DNA of 64,000 bases from Oegoconia quadripuncta. Taxonomy: Eukaryota; Arthropoda; Insecta; Lepidoptera; Autostichidae. The translations under genes and the position numbers were made by a program. Each line of letters opens with the position of its first letter. Position 1 is the stretch's first letter. The notes below the pieces were generated by a model. The model did not search any database, had not been told where the DNA came from, and saw only the letters and a list, made by a program, of their open reading frames with translations. The stretch lies in contig OX438760.1 in NCBI GenBank assembly GCA_949316235.1, positions 4,094,501 through 4,158,500 of the forward strand, read 5' to 3'. This document shows, piece after piece, positions 1 to 11,802 of the stretch.

Positions 1-154
1 ATTATAATTTTAATGCTCGAAACAACATCCACGGTCCGCCTTTCAAAATATAGGTACAGAAATGCACACGCCTGTAAATCGCCTGTAAATCGCCTGTAAA
101 TCGCCTGTAAAACGTGGTAATCTATAGATCTTTTTAACCACACCCACGAGATGT
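1..154 (+). repeat. Repeat K with an 11-bp tandem repeat
   Basis: This is the left part of a dispersed repeat that recurs inverted at 6060-6185, where the same CCTTTCAAAATATAGGTACA-like and CCTGTAAAACG segments are seen. Bases 69-112 carry four head-to-tail copies of an 11-mer, CGCCTGTAAAT, the last one ending AAAA. The copy near 6.1 kb has only one unit, so the array expanded locally. It runs directly into the SINE-A head at 155. Confidence 0.6.
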
Positions 155-473
155 AGAGCGTCGGTAACTCAGCGGTTAAGACGCGGTCTCCTAATTTAGG
201 AGGTCCAGGTTCGATTCTCAGGCAGGCCATGTACCAATGAGTTTTTAAATTTAATTTAAGCACTTATGTGCATTTATTCGACTGCTCTTGAACGGTGAAG
301 AAAACATCGTGTGGAAACCTGTATGCCTGAGAAATAAAGATTCAAAGGCATGTGAAGTCCCCAACCCGCATTGGGCCAGCGTGGTGGACTATGGTCCATA
401 CTCCCTCATGCACGAGGGAAGGTCTATGTCCCTGCAGTGGGATGTTTGCGGGTTGATGATGATGATGGTGATG
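155..473 (+). repeat. SINE-A, tRNA-headed, near full length
   Basis: The head has a tRNA-like box A (GGTAACTCAGCGGTTAAG) and box B (GGTCCAGGTTCGATTCTC). The body continues to a (GAT)n tail at about 453-473. The same unit occurs at 5841-6043, 11590-11662, 23170-23278, 29650-29802, 48491-48771 and 51880-52160. The 93-residue open frame across it (288-569) is a chance frame inside the SINE body. Family membership rests on repetition in this window; no library name is assigned. Confidence 0.85.
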
Positions 474-986
474 ACACCTACGATAAGAGAAGGGTTAGTT
501 CTATTATTTTTGAGTGCCGAAACCACACAGCACGAAAGAAAGCAAATTAAGGTTTTAAAAATTAGGTGAATGTGACTGTAATGTATACATTGCGACGTGC
601 GTGATTTAGACATAAACAATATAGCAGGTGTTGGTCTTGCAAAATCGGTAGCGGTCTGCAGCTGGCGTCACTGTGGTGTGGGAGAGTATATGTAGCCGAC
701 ACAATCTCATGCAATGTCTCATCTGTATTTATAGCTCCATGTTTCCTGCTTAGGTACTTCGTAGGAATCACGAACTGAGACTAACACAAGTCTGTTTTAA
801 TTTAAGTATAAGGAAATGAAATAACATCTGTCGCTCTCGCTCTTGATGTTGAATTACCGTTTTTGAAAGAGAACGAAAATGAAGCCGCGGGCGGAATGCT
901 AGTGACAACATAAATAAACGTTTCCAGCCTTTTTTCCTTAAAACATTATTAGATTTCAATAATGTATTAAAAGAAAAAAGATTTCA
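474..986. other. Unassigned AT-rich stretch
   Basis: No gene, RNA gene or copy of the window's repeat families was seen. The short open frames here have no recognisable protein features. Confidence 0.4.
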
Positions 987-1589
987 CGAGCTTTCCGCCT
1001 GCGGCTTCGCCCGCGTGGAATAAGTTTATCGCGGCAATTTGTTCATCTCGCGGGAACTACTCACTTTATCGGGATAAAAAATATCTTATGTCTTAATCCG
1101 GGGTATGTTCTACCTATATACCAATTTTCATCCAAATCCAAAATCAGTTGTAATCATCATAGAAATAAACAAATATTTAAAATTTTACATACCATAAGTA
1201 TATCGAGAATAGGAATAAGTAAAAATAATAATAATAAGAATATGACAAAGGGAAGATATGTGTGTATATGTATGTGTATGTATATATGTATGTATATATG
1301 CATACATAAAGAACAAGAACTCACTGTTTTAGATTTAAGCATAGTCGTAGTCTTTAGAGTATAAAATGTAAAAAGAGACAAGTTAATTTATAAATTATAT
1401 TTTTGTAAACAAGAGCACGGACCATGTGTCTGTGGAGATTTAAATTACTTTAAAAAAAAAAAAAAAAAAAATCCGGGGTATGTTCTACCTATATACCAAT
1501 TTTCATCCAAATCCGTTCATCCGTTTCGCCGTGATTGAGCAACAAACAAACAAACATCCAAACTTTCGCTAATTATAATATTAGTTAGA
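987..1589 (-). mobile_element. Helitron-like non-autonomous element, interrupted
   Basis: Read on the minus strand it starts TCTAACTAATATTATAA after an A, and its 3' end is GGCGGAAAGCTCG before T, a degraded CTAG. These are Helitron traits: TC start, CTRR end, insertion between A and T. Sister copies are at 48001-48197, 53222-53401 and 63296-63778. It is interrupted at 1140-1470 by a poly(A) insertion with a long target duplication. Helitron assignment is inferred from the termini. Confidence 0.7.
1140..1470 (+). mobile_element. Poly(A) retroposed insertion with 44-bp target duplication
   Basis: The host element sequence at 1096-1139 is repeated identically at 1471-1514. The DNA between ends in a run of about 19 A (1452-1470). 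That is the signature of target-primed reverse transcription of a polyadenylated RNA, with an unusually long target duplication. The insert has no open frame of note and contains a TATG-rich tract at about 1256-1300. Its source transcript is unknown. Confidence 0.75.
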
Positions 1590-1831
1590 TGATATTATTA
1601 TATCCGCGTCCTTATTCTCAAATGCAATCAATAGTAAGGCTTACATTTATAAATTCGATTAATGGTGAAGGAGTACAGTTCATTTACCATTGAAATTAGG
1701 GGTAGGAAGATCAAGGTACACGCGGTTGCACGACGACCATAATGCTTCCAGTAAAGCAGTTTGTTACCTGATATCCTTGTCGATTCTTAACTGATTTTGA
1801 TAATTACTTTTACAAGCTTTTATTAAAAATT

Positions 1832-2046
1832 GGCGACCAATTGGTGTAGTGGGTAGTGACCCTGTCTGCGAAACCAAACGTTGCAGATTCGAATCCCGTG
1901 AGGGGTAATTGTATTGTGTGATGAATACGAACATTTATTCTACAGTCATTGGTGTTTATATAAATATTTATGTACGTTTATCAAATAAGCCTTGCTTAGT
2001 TTGGAACTAGATGATTGATGTATCTGTCCAAAATATTGATTTATTT
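1832..2046 (+). repeat. SINE-C, tRNA-headed
   Basis: The tRNA-like head (TTGGTGTAGTGGGTAGTGAC, then a box B-like CAGATTCGAATCCC) is followed by the shared body GATGAATACGAACATTTATT and the tail CTTAGTTTGGAACTAGATGA. Related copies are at 16083-16290, 18017-18240, 23611-23803, 48203-48365, 58679-58795 and 60020-60145. Confidence 0.8.
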
Positions 2047-2289
2047 AACTTACTTCGATACGTATGTATCTATGTTCACAAGTTAGTAAATCCTTCAAAG
2101 GGCAATGTAACTTTTTAAGGCTTTTATAATAAGTTTCAGTAGACATTCAAAATATGCTTTTAAATAAATTTAAAGCAATCATAAAACAGAAATTATTAAC
2201 AAAAGGCTATTATAAAATCACTGACTATTTGAATGATAAGCAAGCATGGACATATAGCTGTCTTATTATTCACATAATTATCAACTCGC

Positions 2290-2465
2290 AACCTATAATC
2301 TGTTTAAAATAGCAACCCTAGAGTTTCTTGCTCGTTCTTCTCTGGGGAGTCAGCTTTATGAATGAGCAGTAAATTTAAAATTTCAATGTAATATTAATAT
2401 TAATAGTGACGTTTTCAAGTGATAATTTTATCCTATGAAATAAAATATTTTGATTTGATTTGATT
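2290..2465 (+). repeat. LINE 3' tail with (TTGAT)n end
   Basis: A segment containing TTTCTTGCTCGTTCTTCTC ends in TATTTTGATTTGATTTGATT. An inverted relative lies at 56615-56800 and a tail fragment at about 50660-50700. This looks like the 3' end of a non-LTR retrotransposon with a simple-repeat tail; no coding remains. Confidence 0.5.
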
Positions 2466-2654
2466 TATGTCGGTTCAAAATTTGCATCTTCAGCCTTGAT
2501 TTCAGCTCATTAGCTGAAATTTTGCACACTCATTCGATTCTGATGACAATATCTTGATACGATAGATATGAACTGATGGTGCAACCTGCCACCTAAGCGC
2601 TGACGGTGAATAAAGATTTTGGAGTCTGTCTGATGTCTGGTGGAAAGTATCTTA

Positions 2655-2750
2655 GGCCCGTTTTAATAAACCAATCTCAATACAAGTCTTGAGGCTGTAT
2701 CACCCGAGATGCGTCTTAAGAAGTTGACGCTATCTCAAGCTCCATGCTTT
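2655..2750 (+). repeat. MITE-F, half copy
   Basis: It begins with the MITE-F terminal motif GGCCCGTTTTAATAAACC and follows the complete copy at 57685-58017 for about 95 bases, then stops in unrelated sequence. Confidence 0.65.
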
Positions 2751-2936
2751 TTTTAAACTCATTGACCGTGTCTATGAGAAGTGAAATTAAGGATGATATT
2801 GATTGAAAGTTTTGAGGAACACAAGGGAGAGTCATCCTCTTGCCCAATCACATTATAGTGATTGATTGAAAATCTCCATTATTCACTGTGGAACAACGCC
2901 TCCTTTACCCGACTGACCCAGGAGGGAGGGTAATTT

Positions 2937-2966
2937 AACTAATATTATAAATGCGAGTTTAAAAAT
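2937..2966 (+). repeat. Helitron-like 5' end fragment
   Basis: A short stretch, TTAACTAATATTATAAATGC, matches the 5' start of the Helitron-like family. It is cut off by the MITE-F copy that begins at 2971. Confidence 0.45.
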
Positions 2967-2970
2967 CTAA

Positions 2971-3873
2971 GGCCCGTATTAATAAATCAATCTCAATAGA
3001 AGTCTTGAGGCTGTATCAACCGAGATGCGTCTTAAGCAGTTGACGCTATCTCAAGCTCCGTGCTAATTTATAAACCAATCTTGAGGTCTACTTATTTAGA
3101 TAGATAGATAGATAGATAGATAAAGCGTTTATTTGCATATTACAGAAACACATACAAAAATATTCGACTTAACAATAATTCTGCTTGGTGTTATTCTTAC
3201 ACAATGTAGCCTTATTTCACAGTAATAAAAATAAAAACTAAAATTAAATACAACTGTTACAACTTATAATAGAGTTGTATGTCTATCTGTACCACAAACG
3301 GGCCATCGCTCAGTGTGGATCCTCACCTATAGCGGTAAGACACTGATTTTCAGCTAGTGCCCTGCGAGAGAAAGGGAGGGTAGGGTACTAGTGCAAAAAA
3401 TTTCAATAACAACCATAAGTGTGTATTCTATAAAGATCATGTTGTACGGTGGTGTATAGTAATTGTATGGATCATAATGATACTCGTTTAAAATAAAAAG
3501 TGGACTTAACATAATTAACTAAATGCCTACAACGCGAACGAGTCAATTTGTCTGTGAGCAGCCACCGCTAAGCTATTCGAAATGTTGCAAATGCTTTCGG
3601 AATATTCTTCTTTTGTATTTCTAGCAGATGTGCTTTAATTCGCTTCTTGAAAGAAAACTTAGATTCGCCTCAGCGGTCTCAAATATTCGCCTCAGCGGCG
3701 AATGAATGATAAGTCTTGAGTTCCGTTTATTAATACGTGAATCTCTCAAGTGAATACTGCTTGGATAAGCACGTGCGTTTCAGGTCTCAAGTTCGGTTTA
3801 TTAATCAACACGTTTACTTGAGACCGGTCACAAGACTGTTCTCAATCTTGTGAATGGTTTATTAATGCAGGCC
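2971..3873 (+). mobile_element. MITE-F, interrupted copy
   Basis: Terminal inverted repeats GGCCCGTATTAATAAA (left) and TTTATTAATGCAGGCC (right) bound the element. The left part runs to about 3093 and the right part resumes near 3686; together they match the uninterrupted copy at 57685-58017. The interruption at 3094-3685 is described separately. Confidence 0.75.
3094..3685 (-). mobile_element. LINE-like insertion with (GATA)n tail inside MITE-F
   Basis: The insertion starts with a (GATA)n tract at 3098-3122, followed by AAAGCGTTTATTTGCATATT. On the minus strand that is the 3' end of a retrotransposon with a (TATC)n tail. About 590 bases are inserted relative to the intact MITE-F copy. No coding sequence was recognised in it. 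Confidence 0.55.
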
Positions 3874-4054
3874 TTAGCTAGTAAAAAAATAATAGTCTGA
3901 GAGTTACATTAATAGTTACTACCTACTTTGTTTTTTTTAAACATTAGTTAAGGTCGGGGCAGAGACTTTTTGATAAATCGTGATATTTTTTTTGATAAAA
4001 GACTAAATGAGGGGACAGCTTCTAATCAATTTATAGCTATGTAAGTTGACAATA

Positions 4055-4330
4055 ATAAATAATAATAAATAAATATCCTTGGACATGCACACAATGCCAT
4101 CTAGTTCCACTTTAAGCAACTATAGGCTTGTGTTGTGGATACCAGATGGTTGATATACTACATAAATTTATATTTTTTTGTAAATAAATACTTATTATAA
4201 ATAAAAACATCCATATCTCGGGTACACATGTCCATATTCATCAAACAAAAATTATGCCCCTAGTGGGATTCGAACCCGCGACCTTTTGGTATAGTGGTCA
4301 GAGTTTCTAACCACTACACCAAACATGTCG
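4055..4330 (-). repeat. SINE-D, tRNA-headed, near full length
   Basis: On the minus strand the head reads TGGTGTAGTGGTTAGAAACT and box B reads GGTCGCGGGTTCGAATCCC. The tail carries GTGGAACTAGATGGCATTGT followed by an AT-rich simple tail. Other copies are at 22410-22675, 25185-25390, 43128-43275, 43540-43912 and 46790-47043. It shares its body with SINE-C. Confidence 0.8.
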
Positions 4331-5079
4331 TCAAATGAAGGTCTTGAATTTACTTATGTTACTTTAGTTCTGATGTCAATTGGTAAACTGTTGTTCATTC
4401 ATTCATGTTCATACAGCTTGAGAACACTCGTTTAGAGTTCTATATCTGAAGTAATTATTCAACTTGGATGTCGGCCTGTAAGATGGATAGAGAAACTTAT
4501 TTGGAGGTTTTGTGTTCATTTACTCGTACCTACTTGCAAAAACACACATGGACGCGATCGTTGACAATGGGGCTATTGTAGCGATGCTCCCAGGGCGATA
4601 TCTCCAATACCAAAGCCGTGAAAGTTGCATTTTCTATTGAAGATTTCAGATGTAGATTTGCATTGAATATTGCTTGTCACTTTGTACATAAATACATACG
4701 AGTAATACTAATGGTTTTCTATTTAACCCACATTTGTGGCAATGCGTCTGCGCGTTTCTCCGTCTGCGAAGTACTAACCTTGTGTACCATAAAAGATATT
4801 CGTATCACACCTTACCACCTCAAGTTACTCGGAGAAATGTTCATCATTCATTCATTACATACCTATTCTTTATTGCACAACAATAACAAACATAAAACAA
4901 GCATAAATAAAAAAGGGAACATTACAATTTGACGGCGTTATCACTAAAATCAATCTCTTCCAGGGAACCTTTGATAATAGTTTGCTTTGGGATAAGAAGC
5001 ATTAGGTACGCGAATAATTGGTAGGTAGCGTGTGCGATAAACTAATTACTTAAATAAATACATAGGTTATACATAATAT
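4331..5079. other. Unassigned stretch
   Basis: Nothing recognisable. A 104-residue frame at 4618-4932 has no domain, no splice context and low-complexity AT-rich codons, so it is not called a gene. Confidence 0.4.
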
Positions 5080-5575
5080 ACGTCCCTCCTAATTTAACAA
5101 AATTCTATATCCAGTCCTTCAAACTGCAAGCCACTCGTTTGCAGAACTCTTTGCCGGAATCTATTAGGAATGCTCAATCTTTAAATATTTTTAAATTTCA
5201 ATACGAAAACCACTACTTAGGTCTCGGACTTTTTTCTTTTCGTTAACTCCCGCCTCTTGAACATTAGTTGACTATCTGTAAGTGCCTCTAGCTATTGTGT
5301 TTTATACTATATATTAAGTATTTATAGATATATTTATTTATTTATATTATTAAGTAAGTCTATTAATATGAGATTATTATTATATTGATCCATACTTATC
5401 TATAATTATTTCTTTAGTTGGCAGTATCGTGCACCCTACCTGTTTTTCTACCTACAAATGTCCCATAGCTGTGGGTTGTCTGGGTTTTAGTGATAAGACC
5501 GCCTAATTGTGTTATCATCAAAAATTATTGTAAATTATTTTGCGCAACAAAGAGTATTTGTATTGTATTGTATAT
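5080..5575 (+). mobile_element. 5'-truncated LINE, 3' end (family 2)
   Basis: The segment starts in decayed ORF2 C-terminal sequence (near 5110, frames reading [20 protein letters not shown]) and ends in a 3' UTR with CAACAAAGAGTATTTGTATTG followed by TATTG repeats. A close relative, 47338-47895, is inserted in a SINE-B. Its clade is not certain; the WNSLP-like motif is common in insect non-LTR elements. Confidence 0.7.
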
Positions 5576-5840
5576 ATAACAAATACAATACAAAAAAAAT
5601 ATTTTTTTTTTATTTTCAAATAACAGTTTTAGCAGGCTGCTTCCAACCTGTCACCCAGGAAATCTAGAGGAAGCCTATGTTCAGCAGTGAACGCCTTATG
5701 GCTGATATGATTATGATCCGGGTGGTATATCCTTTCGAACCCAAGTAGAAGTAGAAGTATTGAAATCGCTTCACAAATGTCGGAGAGTACGCAGAATTGG
5801 ATATTCACTTAAACATCGAAGAAATCCAAAATTACAGGAC

Positions 5841-6190
5841 TTCACATGACTTTGAATCTTTATTTCTTAGGCATGCAGGTTTCCTCACGATGTTTTCTTC
5901 ACCGTTCAAGAGCAGTCGGATAAATGCACATGAATAATAAAAATTAAATTTAAAATCTCATAGGTGTATGGCCTGCCTGAGATTGAAACCCGGACCTCCT
6001 AAATTAGGAGACCGCGTCTTAACCGCTGAGTTACCGACGCTCTACTCGTACATCTCGTGGGTGAGGTTAAAAAGATTTATAGATTTGCACGTTTTACAGG
6101 CGATCGGCTCATCCCCTGTCACGTGTACATCTGTACCTATATTTTGAAAGGCGGATCGTAGACGTTGTAATCTTTCCGCAACTCACACTC
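5841..6190 (-). repeat. SINE-A plus repeat K, inverted copy
   Basis: This is the inverted counterpart of bases 1-400. On the minus strand repeat K (6060-6185) leads into the SINE-A head at about 6043 (GGTAACTCAGCGGTTAAGAC). The two copies lie 5.7 kb apart in opposite orientation, so pairing over about 350 bases is possible. Confidence 0.75.
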
Positions 6191-6214
6191 GCCCTCTTCG
6201 TTCTTTTGAAAACC

Positions 6215-6715
6215 TCCGACTGTACGTTCCTCCTAACTTGACGAAGTTTTACGGCCAATCCTTTAGATCAAGCTATTCGGCTATGGAACTCGCTACCAGA
6301 TTCAGTTAGACGTGCTCAGTCACTGAACGTAGGTATTCAAGGCACAAGTGAAGGAGTTGTATCTAGCCCTCTAGGTCCTCTATCTATCCTCTATTTGTTT
6401 CATACTCGCATAAATTACACTGTGCTTAGTTACATACTATTCTATTTAATTAGTATAAATTCAAATATTGGTATATATTATATGTATTATTTTTTATATA
6501 CATTATGTATGTATGTTTGTATGTATTCACGCCACCTACATGTCGTATGCATAATGCTTCCTAACCCAAAGGTTGCCTGGAAGAGATCGCTTTTAGTGAT
6601 AAGGCCGCCAAATTGTACTATCCCCTTTTTTCTTATTTCTTTTTATGCTTCTTATTGTTGTACAATAAGGAATATTTTGTTGTTTGTTGTCGTTGTTAAA
6701 ATTACTTATACTTTT
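6215..6715 (+). mobile_element. 5'-truncated LINE, 3' end (family 1)
   Basis: Decayed ORF2 C-terminus around 6265-6330 (frame reading SSYSAMELATRFS-like) and a 3' UTR with CCTAACCCAAAGGTTGCCTG and TTGTACAATAAGGAATATTTTG. The sister copy is at 27325-27690. The 108-residue frame at 6395-6721 lies in the UTR and is not a gene. Confidence 0.7.
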
Positions 6716-7039
6716 TTTTAATGAGTCACCAGAATTTCACGGCCAAAGTCAAGGCACTTGCCTTATATGATTGAGGTAAATCTTTTTACCTTTTATAAAC
6801 TCGGAAGCATTAATTAAACTACTTCCACTTCCACTCTTGTCTATAATGGCTTAGCAAAGACCGTGTTATACCTTATTGAGAGCCTGTTTTAGTGATCACG
6901 GTTGTGTCAAGGTTTTTATAGAGATCCTAGTTTCAATCCATAGTTGGTAGTATTGTAGGTTCAGTTCCGGTTGTATGTCCCATTTAACAGCCACGTCAGT
7001 AGTTCCACGATTAAATATTATACATTATAACAGTCATAA
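6716..7039. other. Unassigned stretch
   Basis: AT-rich sequence without a recognised feature. Confidence 0.35.
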
Positions 7040-7770
7040 AAGTCCACTGGACACAGAGAGAGCAATCGGCTCATCATATCTTATGGGAATGCGAAAATTG
7101 GAGTAAGGAGCGCGAACTCATGCTTGACGACCTAAATCAGAAATCCGTCCGGTATTCTACGGCGATCTGGTTTTAAACAGACACAACTTCCGAGCTTTCA
7201 AGCGTTTTTGCCATTCGTATTACTGGCACTATTACTCGCGGTAGCCTTCTGCTACCGCCACGCTCACTGCATCTAGGCGCAGTCCGTGGTGTATACGAAA
7301 GCAGGAGGCCGAGCTTCACTCGCCCTCCTTCCCCATAGGGATGGCCTTAGTGCCATGTTGCATTTCATTGGCTACACTCCCATTTGCCAAAAGGGGAAGT
7401 GGGAAATCTTTTTCTTACACACCCTATTTCTTTCTTTAATTAGCCTGGGGTCCAAGGTAGCAATAGAGTCACGTAGGGCACCGTCTACCTTCAGTAGGCG
7501 CCGTGTCGAGTACCACTGTCGATCCTAGCTTATAGGAGTTACAGTGGGAGGAGTGTGGAGGTAGGATTGGACACAGCCTTTTGCTACCGTCCCGCTGACT
7601 ACATTCAGGCGCAGTCCGTGGTGTATACGAAAATAGGGGACCGAGCTTCACTCGACCTCCTTCGCCTAAGGGGTTGGCATTAGTCCCGGTTTGTATTTCA
7701 TTTGCTATATTCCCACTTGCCGAGGGGAGGATGGGGGAAAACGATGAGGGTCACAACCTTCCGCATTCTT
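7040..7770 (+). mobile_element. Decayed LINE ORF2 end with duplicated 3' region
   Basis: Around 7060-7230, frameshifted pieces read like the extreme C-terminus of a non-LTR ORF2 (FRAFKRFCHSYYWHYYSR then stop). After it, about 155 bases at 7222-7395 are repeated in diverged form at 7575-7735 (both contain GGCGCAGTCCGTGGTGTATA). A separate dispersed piece, repeat H, lies between (7440-7560). The coding part is dead. Confidence 0.5.
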
Positions 7771-7886
7771 CAATTCTGTAGAAGACATTTTTGATAAAAA
7801 TGTATGTAAATTGTATCTGTAAATAACCATTTCAGATTAAATGGTTTAAAAAATCGATTAAAAAATCAAAGTAAAAGTAACGCATA

Positions 7887-8210
7887 GCCGCCTCCGTGGG
7901 TCAATGTAAACAGCATTGGGTTTACGATTCGGAGGTCGCGGGTTCGATCCCCAGCGGGGTACATGTTTAAGTACTCGGTTTGGTTGGTGGTAGGGCATTT
8001 TAAATGTCCGCCTGGCTAGCTACTACCAGCTTCTCTAAATCTGCCGCCAAGCAGCAATGTCAATAGCATTGTTGTGTTTCGGTTGTCAGAGATAAGATAG
8101 CCAGCCCCCTATGTGTTGGGGTTTTCGGGTCAGTACGCTTCCACCTTCGGCCTTATCTTCACTTAATGTGTGATTGAGGTCAAGTACCAACCCGATGTGC
8201 ATAAAAAAAA
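7887..8210 (+). repeat. SINE-B, full length
   Basis: The tRNA-like head has GCCTCCGTGGGTCAATGTAA as box A region and GGTCGCGGGTTCGATCCCC as box B. The body ends ACCAACCCGATGTGCATAAA. This is the most frequent repeat of the window; other copies are at 24082, 24805, 35932, 42369, 47234, 50281, 55133 and 60216, with fragments at 15563, 17188, 17363 and 45344. Confidence 0.85.
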
Positions 8211-10829
8211 CGCAGAAAACTTAGAAAAATAACCAGTGGTTGAGCTAAGGCCAGGCGGGGCGCACCCTGACTTTGTCCTTGTGTTGATTACGATGAAACG
8301 GGTTTGTCCGATTTAAAGCCAAGAACCAAACAGTAGAAGTATTTAGAAATCTATTACGGTAAACGGAATTAATTGTAATGATGCCAGAGACGCGGAAACA
8401 ATCACAGTAACGAACTATCTCCTCGATCGCCGCAGTTCTCAGGGAGACATTGTCCCAATGTTTTCACCTCCACAATGCTCTTTCACATAATTATACACTT
8501 TTATGTGATTCTAGCCTTTTGAGAGTCTTGTAAAACTCTAATTTTGTTCATTATTTCACTTCCAGGTGTGTTTGAAGCAATGGTTGGTATTGAATAGATT
8601 TTAACCTTGGTTGAATTGTAACAAAATGCATTCGCATAGGTACAGAGCATTGGTTTGATTTTGTGAAATATTTTTTTTAAGTGTAATCCACGCACAAATC
8701 CTGAAAAACTGCATAGCAATAGCGGCTCGAAGATTTCGAACTTTTCGAATCTAAAAGTGAAATCGAGTAATTTTATATGAAAACTTAATCAGCGCCAATG
8801 CGGACTAAAATCTGTGAGCACGAAACACTTGACGTTTAGCGTATGACGTCATACTATCGAATTCGAATAGTAATTGAGTACTAATTATACAATTTAATTA
8901 AGTATGTACATGAAACAACAAATTTATAAAACACAATTGAAAATACCTATATCTTTTAGAAAAAAATACGCCGTCCAACTTGCTTCCGTGAGACATAGTA
9001 CCTAGTACGCTAGCGCTATTGCCCCGCTGAATGCATAAGCTCAGCAAAGCAAAAAGAAGCAGAGCAAAGTAGGCACCAGCTCTCACATCTCCAGAGGCGT
9101 GGGCAACTCTGACGGATAAATCCTTAATATAATTGAGTACTACCATTCGAATATACTAGTATAGTAATAGAGTTTGTCTGAAAAACGGTTGCACGAATCA
9201 CGAGATGACGCTTGGTTTCGAGAAATTCGATGGTCAACGAAAATTTTGCAGTGAGAGAATCCTACTCACAGCTCTTCAAAATTGATTACCTAAATTCGAC
9301 AATACCTAATCTAAGTAATTATTACTCACAAATTCCTACATTCACATTGCGTAATAAAAAGACACCTTCTGTAAGATAATTAATGTCTATAACAGTTTAC
9401 CAAATTACCCATTACATTTGTAATTGAACGCTGTCTTGATAAATTAATAGTAATAAACCAGGAGAATCAGATAACAGACGTTATGAATTAATCGTGGATG
9501 TTTCAAAAGTTTACTCATTTCGGTTTGAGTCGGAAATGTAGTAAATATTATGTAAATATCGTCTCTCACGTCGAAACAATAGAAAGAAGCATCTGGAAAT
9601 ATGGGCGAATGCAAAAGCGGTGAGCAGAAAACATTTCCAGGGTGTTTAGGACCCGAGCCGGCATTATTGAATTGAATTGAAAAAAAATATAGACCACGTT
9701 CATAGATGTTAGTATACACTGACTTACAGAATAAGTTAGTATATCACAAACTTATACATGGTAAAAATTAATATTATCACTCATTTAAGGTAGTTTTCAC
9801 CAACTCCATAATTGATTGAAATTTTCTATTGGACGCGGCTAATAATTGATTTCGTGTTTAGGTAATATTATAATACAGTAACAGATGTGAAATTGGGATA
9901 ATTTATTTAAAAAATATTTGGTTGATCTGGTTACAAATCAAAGCAAATTAAATAGAGACGCGAGCTTATTGAAGAGTCTTAAAAGTGTTGGAATTCTTCT
10001 TTTAATTATGCTAAAATGATTTACTGATTATATTATATGCTAAAATGGTTACCCTGTACGTTAGTACTATATTAATTCTGTGACTATAGCACGGAAACCA
10101 ACTCCCATCTTGGCTTTGCTCAACTTTAGACCTACATGTTGCTATCTTAATATCTTTATTGTACCCAAATTTGTTACAGAAATATGCATTGTATATAAAA
10201 TGTACCTACAAAGGCGAGCTTAACTCCGATAGAGTTTTCTACCAGCAAACATTAGAGATACATAGTGTTTATTAGATTGGGCAGAAAATAGTGTACACAA
10301 TAATTGAAAATTATTTTATAAAAAAAATATATATAAAAAAAATGTTTGTTTGATGATTTTTTTATTTCTTATTTGTAAGATTACAACCGGTTATGTCTTA
10401 TAACTTAGACCATATTCCCATAGTTCGTTACTCGTCACCACTAGGAAGCTGTTTTTGTACCGACCGTCGCACGGTTTGCGACAAATCTATTGTCTTTATA
10501 AAGCTTTTTGTATTACAATAATGCGGGTTATTATAGCTTTCTCTTTTGTACACGCTTATCTTTAATTATAAATAGTGGGAAAACGAAATAATTTACATTT
10601 CATGTGTGGTAAAATTAGTGCATTGGACGAAAGAAGAAATTTCTAGAGTTTGTTAGTAAATAATTCTTTCAGCATGTCTTTTATTCCGTTGCTATAATTC
10701 AACAAATTCGGTGATTAGTCTGTGGGCATACGTGTTGTGACACACTGTCAGCCACAAGTGTCCATTAATGGACATTTTAGGTGCGAATTGGAACTTTCTT
10801 TCTTTTTCAACTCTTATTTTTTTTTTTAA
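8211..10829. other. Long stretch without recognised features
   Basis: AT-rich DNA with only short open frames (72-91 residues at 8501-8719, 8898-9146 and 9444-9719, minus) that show no family motif or splice context. An undetected 5' exon of the gene at 14.2 kb could lie here. Confidence 0.4.
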
Positions 10830-10955
10830 TTAGTCTGTGGATCCGAGCTAGAAATAAAGTCACGTAGAGCATCGTTAACGTCCAGTAGGCGCGGTCCAGA
10901 ATACCACTGTTGATCTTGGCTTAAAGTTATAGTGGTAGGAATTTCGAGGTGGAAT
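10830..10955 (+). repeat. Repeat H
   Basis: About 120 bases (AAAGTCACGTAGAGCATCGT ... CCAGTAGGCG ... TACCACTGTTGATC) match 7440-7560 and, inverted, 53805-53910. Three dispersed copies without visible ends; probably a piece of a larger retroelement. Confidence 0.55.
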
Positions 10956-11589
10956 CTTCCCTTAAGCTGGTGAAAATAGAATTTTCCTGATATTTTCAAT
11001 ATCTAATAATTAATAACAAAACCTAATAATAATAACTGACTACAAATTTAAAATTGAGCGAACCCTCACGACTATCAAAATGTGTTAAAGCTAAATATCT
11101 TTGAAACGGCTGAACCGATTTTCATGGAACATACTGCTAAGGAAAATATCAGCATCCGAAAAAGAAAATAGGTTTCAAATCGTTTCGGCCGTTTATCAAC
11201 ATGCCACAGACAGACATTGGTTTCAATCTTACAGTTTTATAATTAATCAAGAAATAAAACTAACATAACTGACTGGATTTCAATAATTTTAACTTTTACT
11301 ACCGGTGTACTTATTCTGACGACTGTACTTAATTATATAATGCGATAAGATGTGAAAGTAGTATGCTCACTTCGCACCACTCGACACCAAATTGACAAGT
11401 TGGATTCAATTAATTAAATTAGTCAATATAGTAATGATTTAATTGATGATGTGCTATATTTAGTGAATACGCTTCAATCCGTCTATAAATGATTGCATAA
11501 TCCAATTGGGAAAGAGAGTGGTAAAGTTTTATTTAGTATTTATAAAGAATTATTGTTGAAAACTAGAAATGTTGATACTGAATTCCTCT
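10956..11589. other. Unassigned stretch
   Basis: Contains a decayed segment near 11085-11220 (TTGAAACGGCTGAACCGATT) that resembles repeats near 22730 and 53635, but no boundaries can be drawn. Confidence 0.35.
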
Positions 11590-11662
11590 GTAGCCCTTCC
11601 CTCGTATATGAGGGAGTATGGGCCGTAGTCCACCACGCTGGCCCAATGCGAGTTGGGAACTT
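11590..11662 (-). repeat. SINE-A fragment
   Basis: Seventy-three bases matching the SINE-A body near its 3' end (CCTCGTATATGAGGGAGTAT ... GGCCCAATGCGAGTTGGG), truncated on both sides. Confidence 0.7.
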
Positions 11663-11802
11663 ATAATTTACCAAACAAAAAAATAACAATAATTTAAAAA
11701 ATGGTCAAGACATCTCCTAATATTTTTAAGAGAGCTATTCAATGAATGATACACGACACGATGAGATTCAACATTGAAAAACTATCCCCCACTTTACATA
11801 CA

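Noticed and set aside
69..112. CRISPR-like short tandem array
   Set aside because: Head-to-tail 11-mers without spacers in a eukaryotic repeat; no CRISPR structure anywhere in the window.
160..230. tRNA gene candidates at this and about ten other places
   Set aside because: All carry box A and B but lack paired acceptor stems and are followed by conserved SINE bodies; they are SINE heads.
4618..4932. 104-residue plus-strand frame
   Set aside because: No motif, no splice context and AT-driven composition; chance frame.
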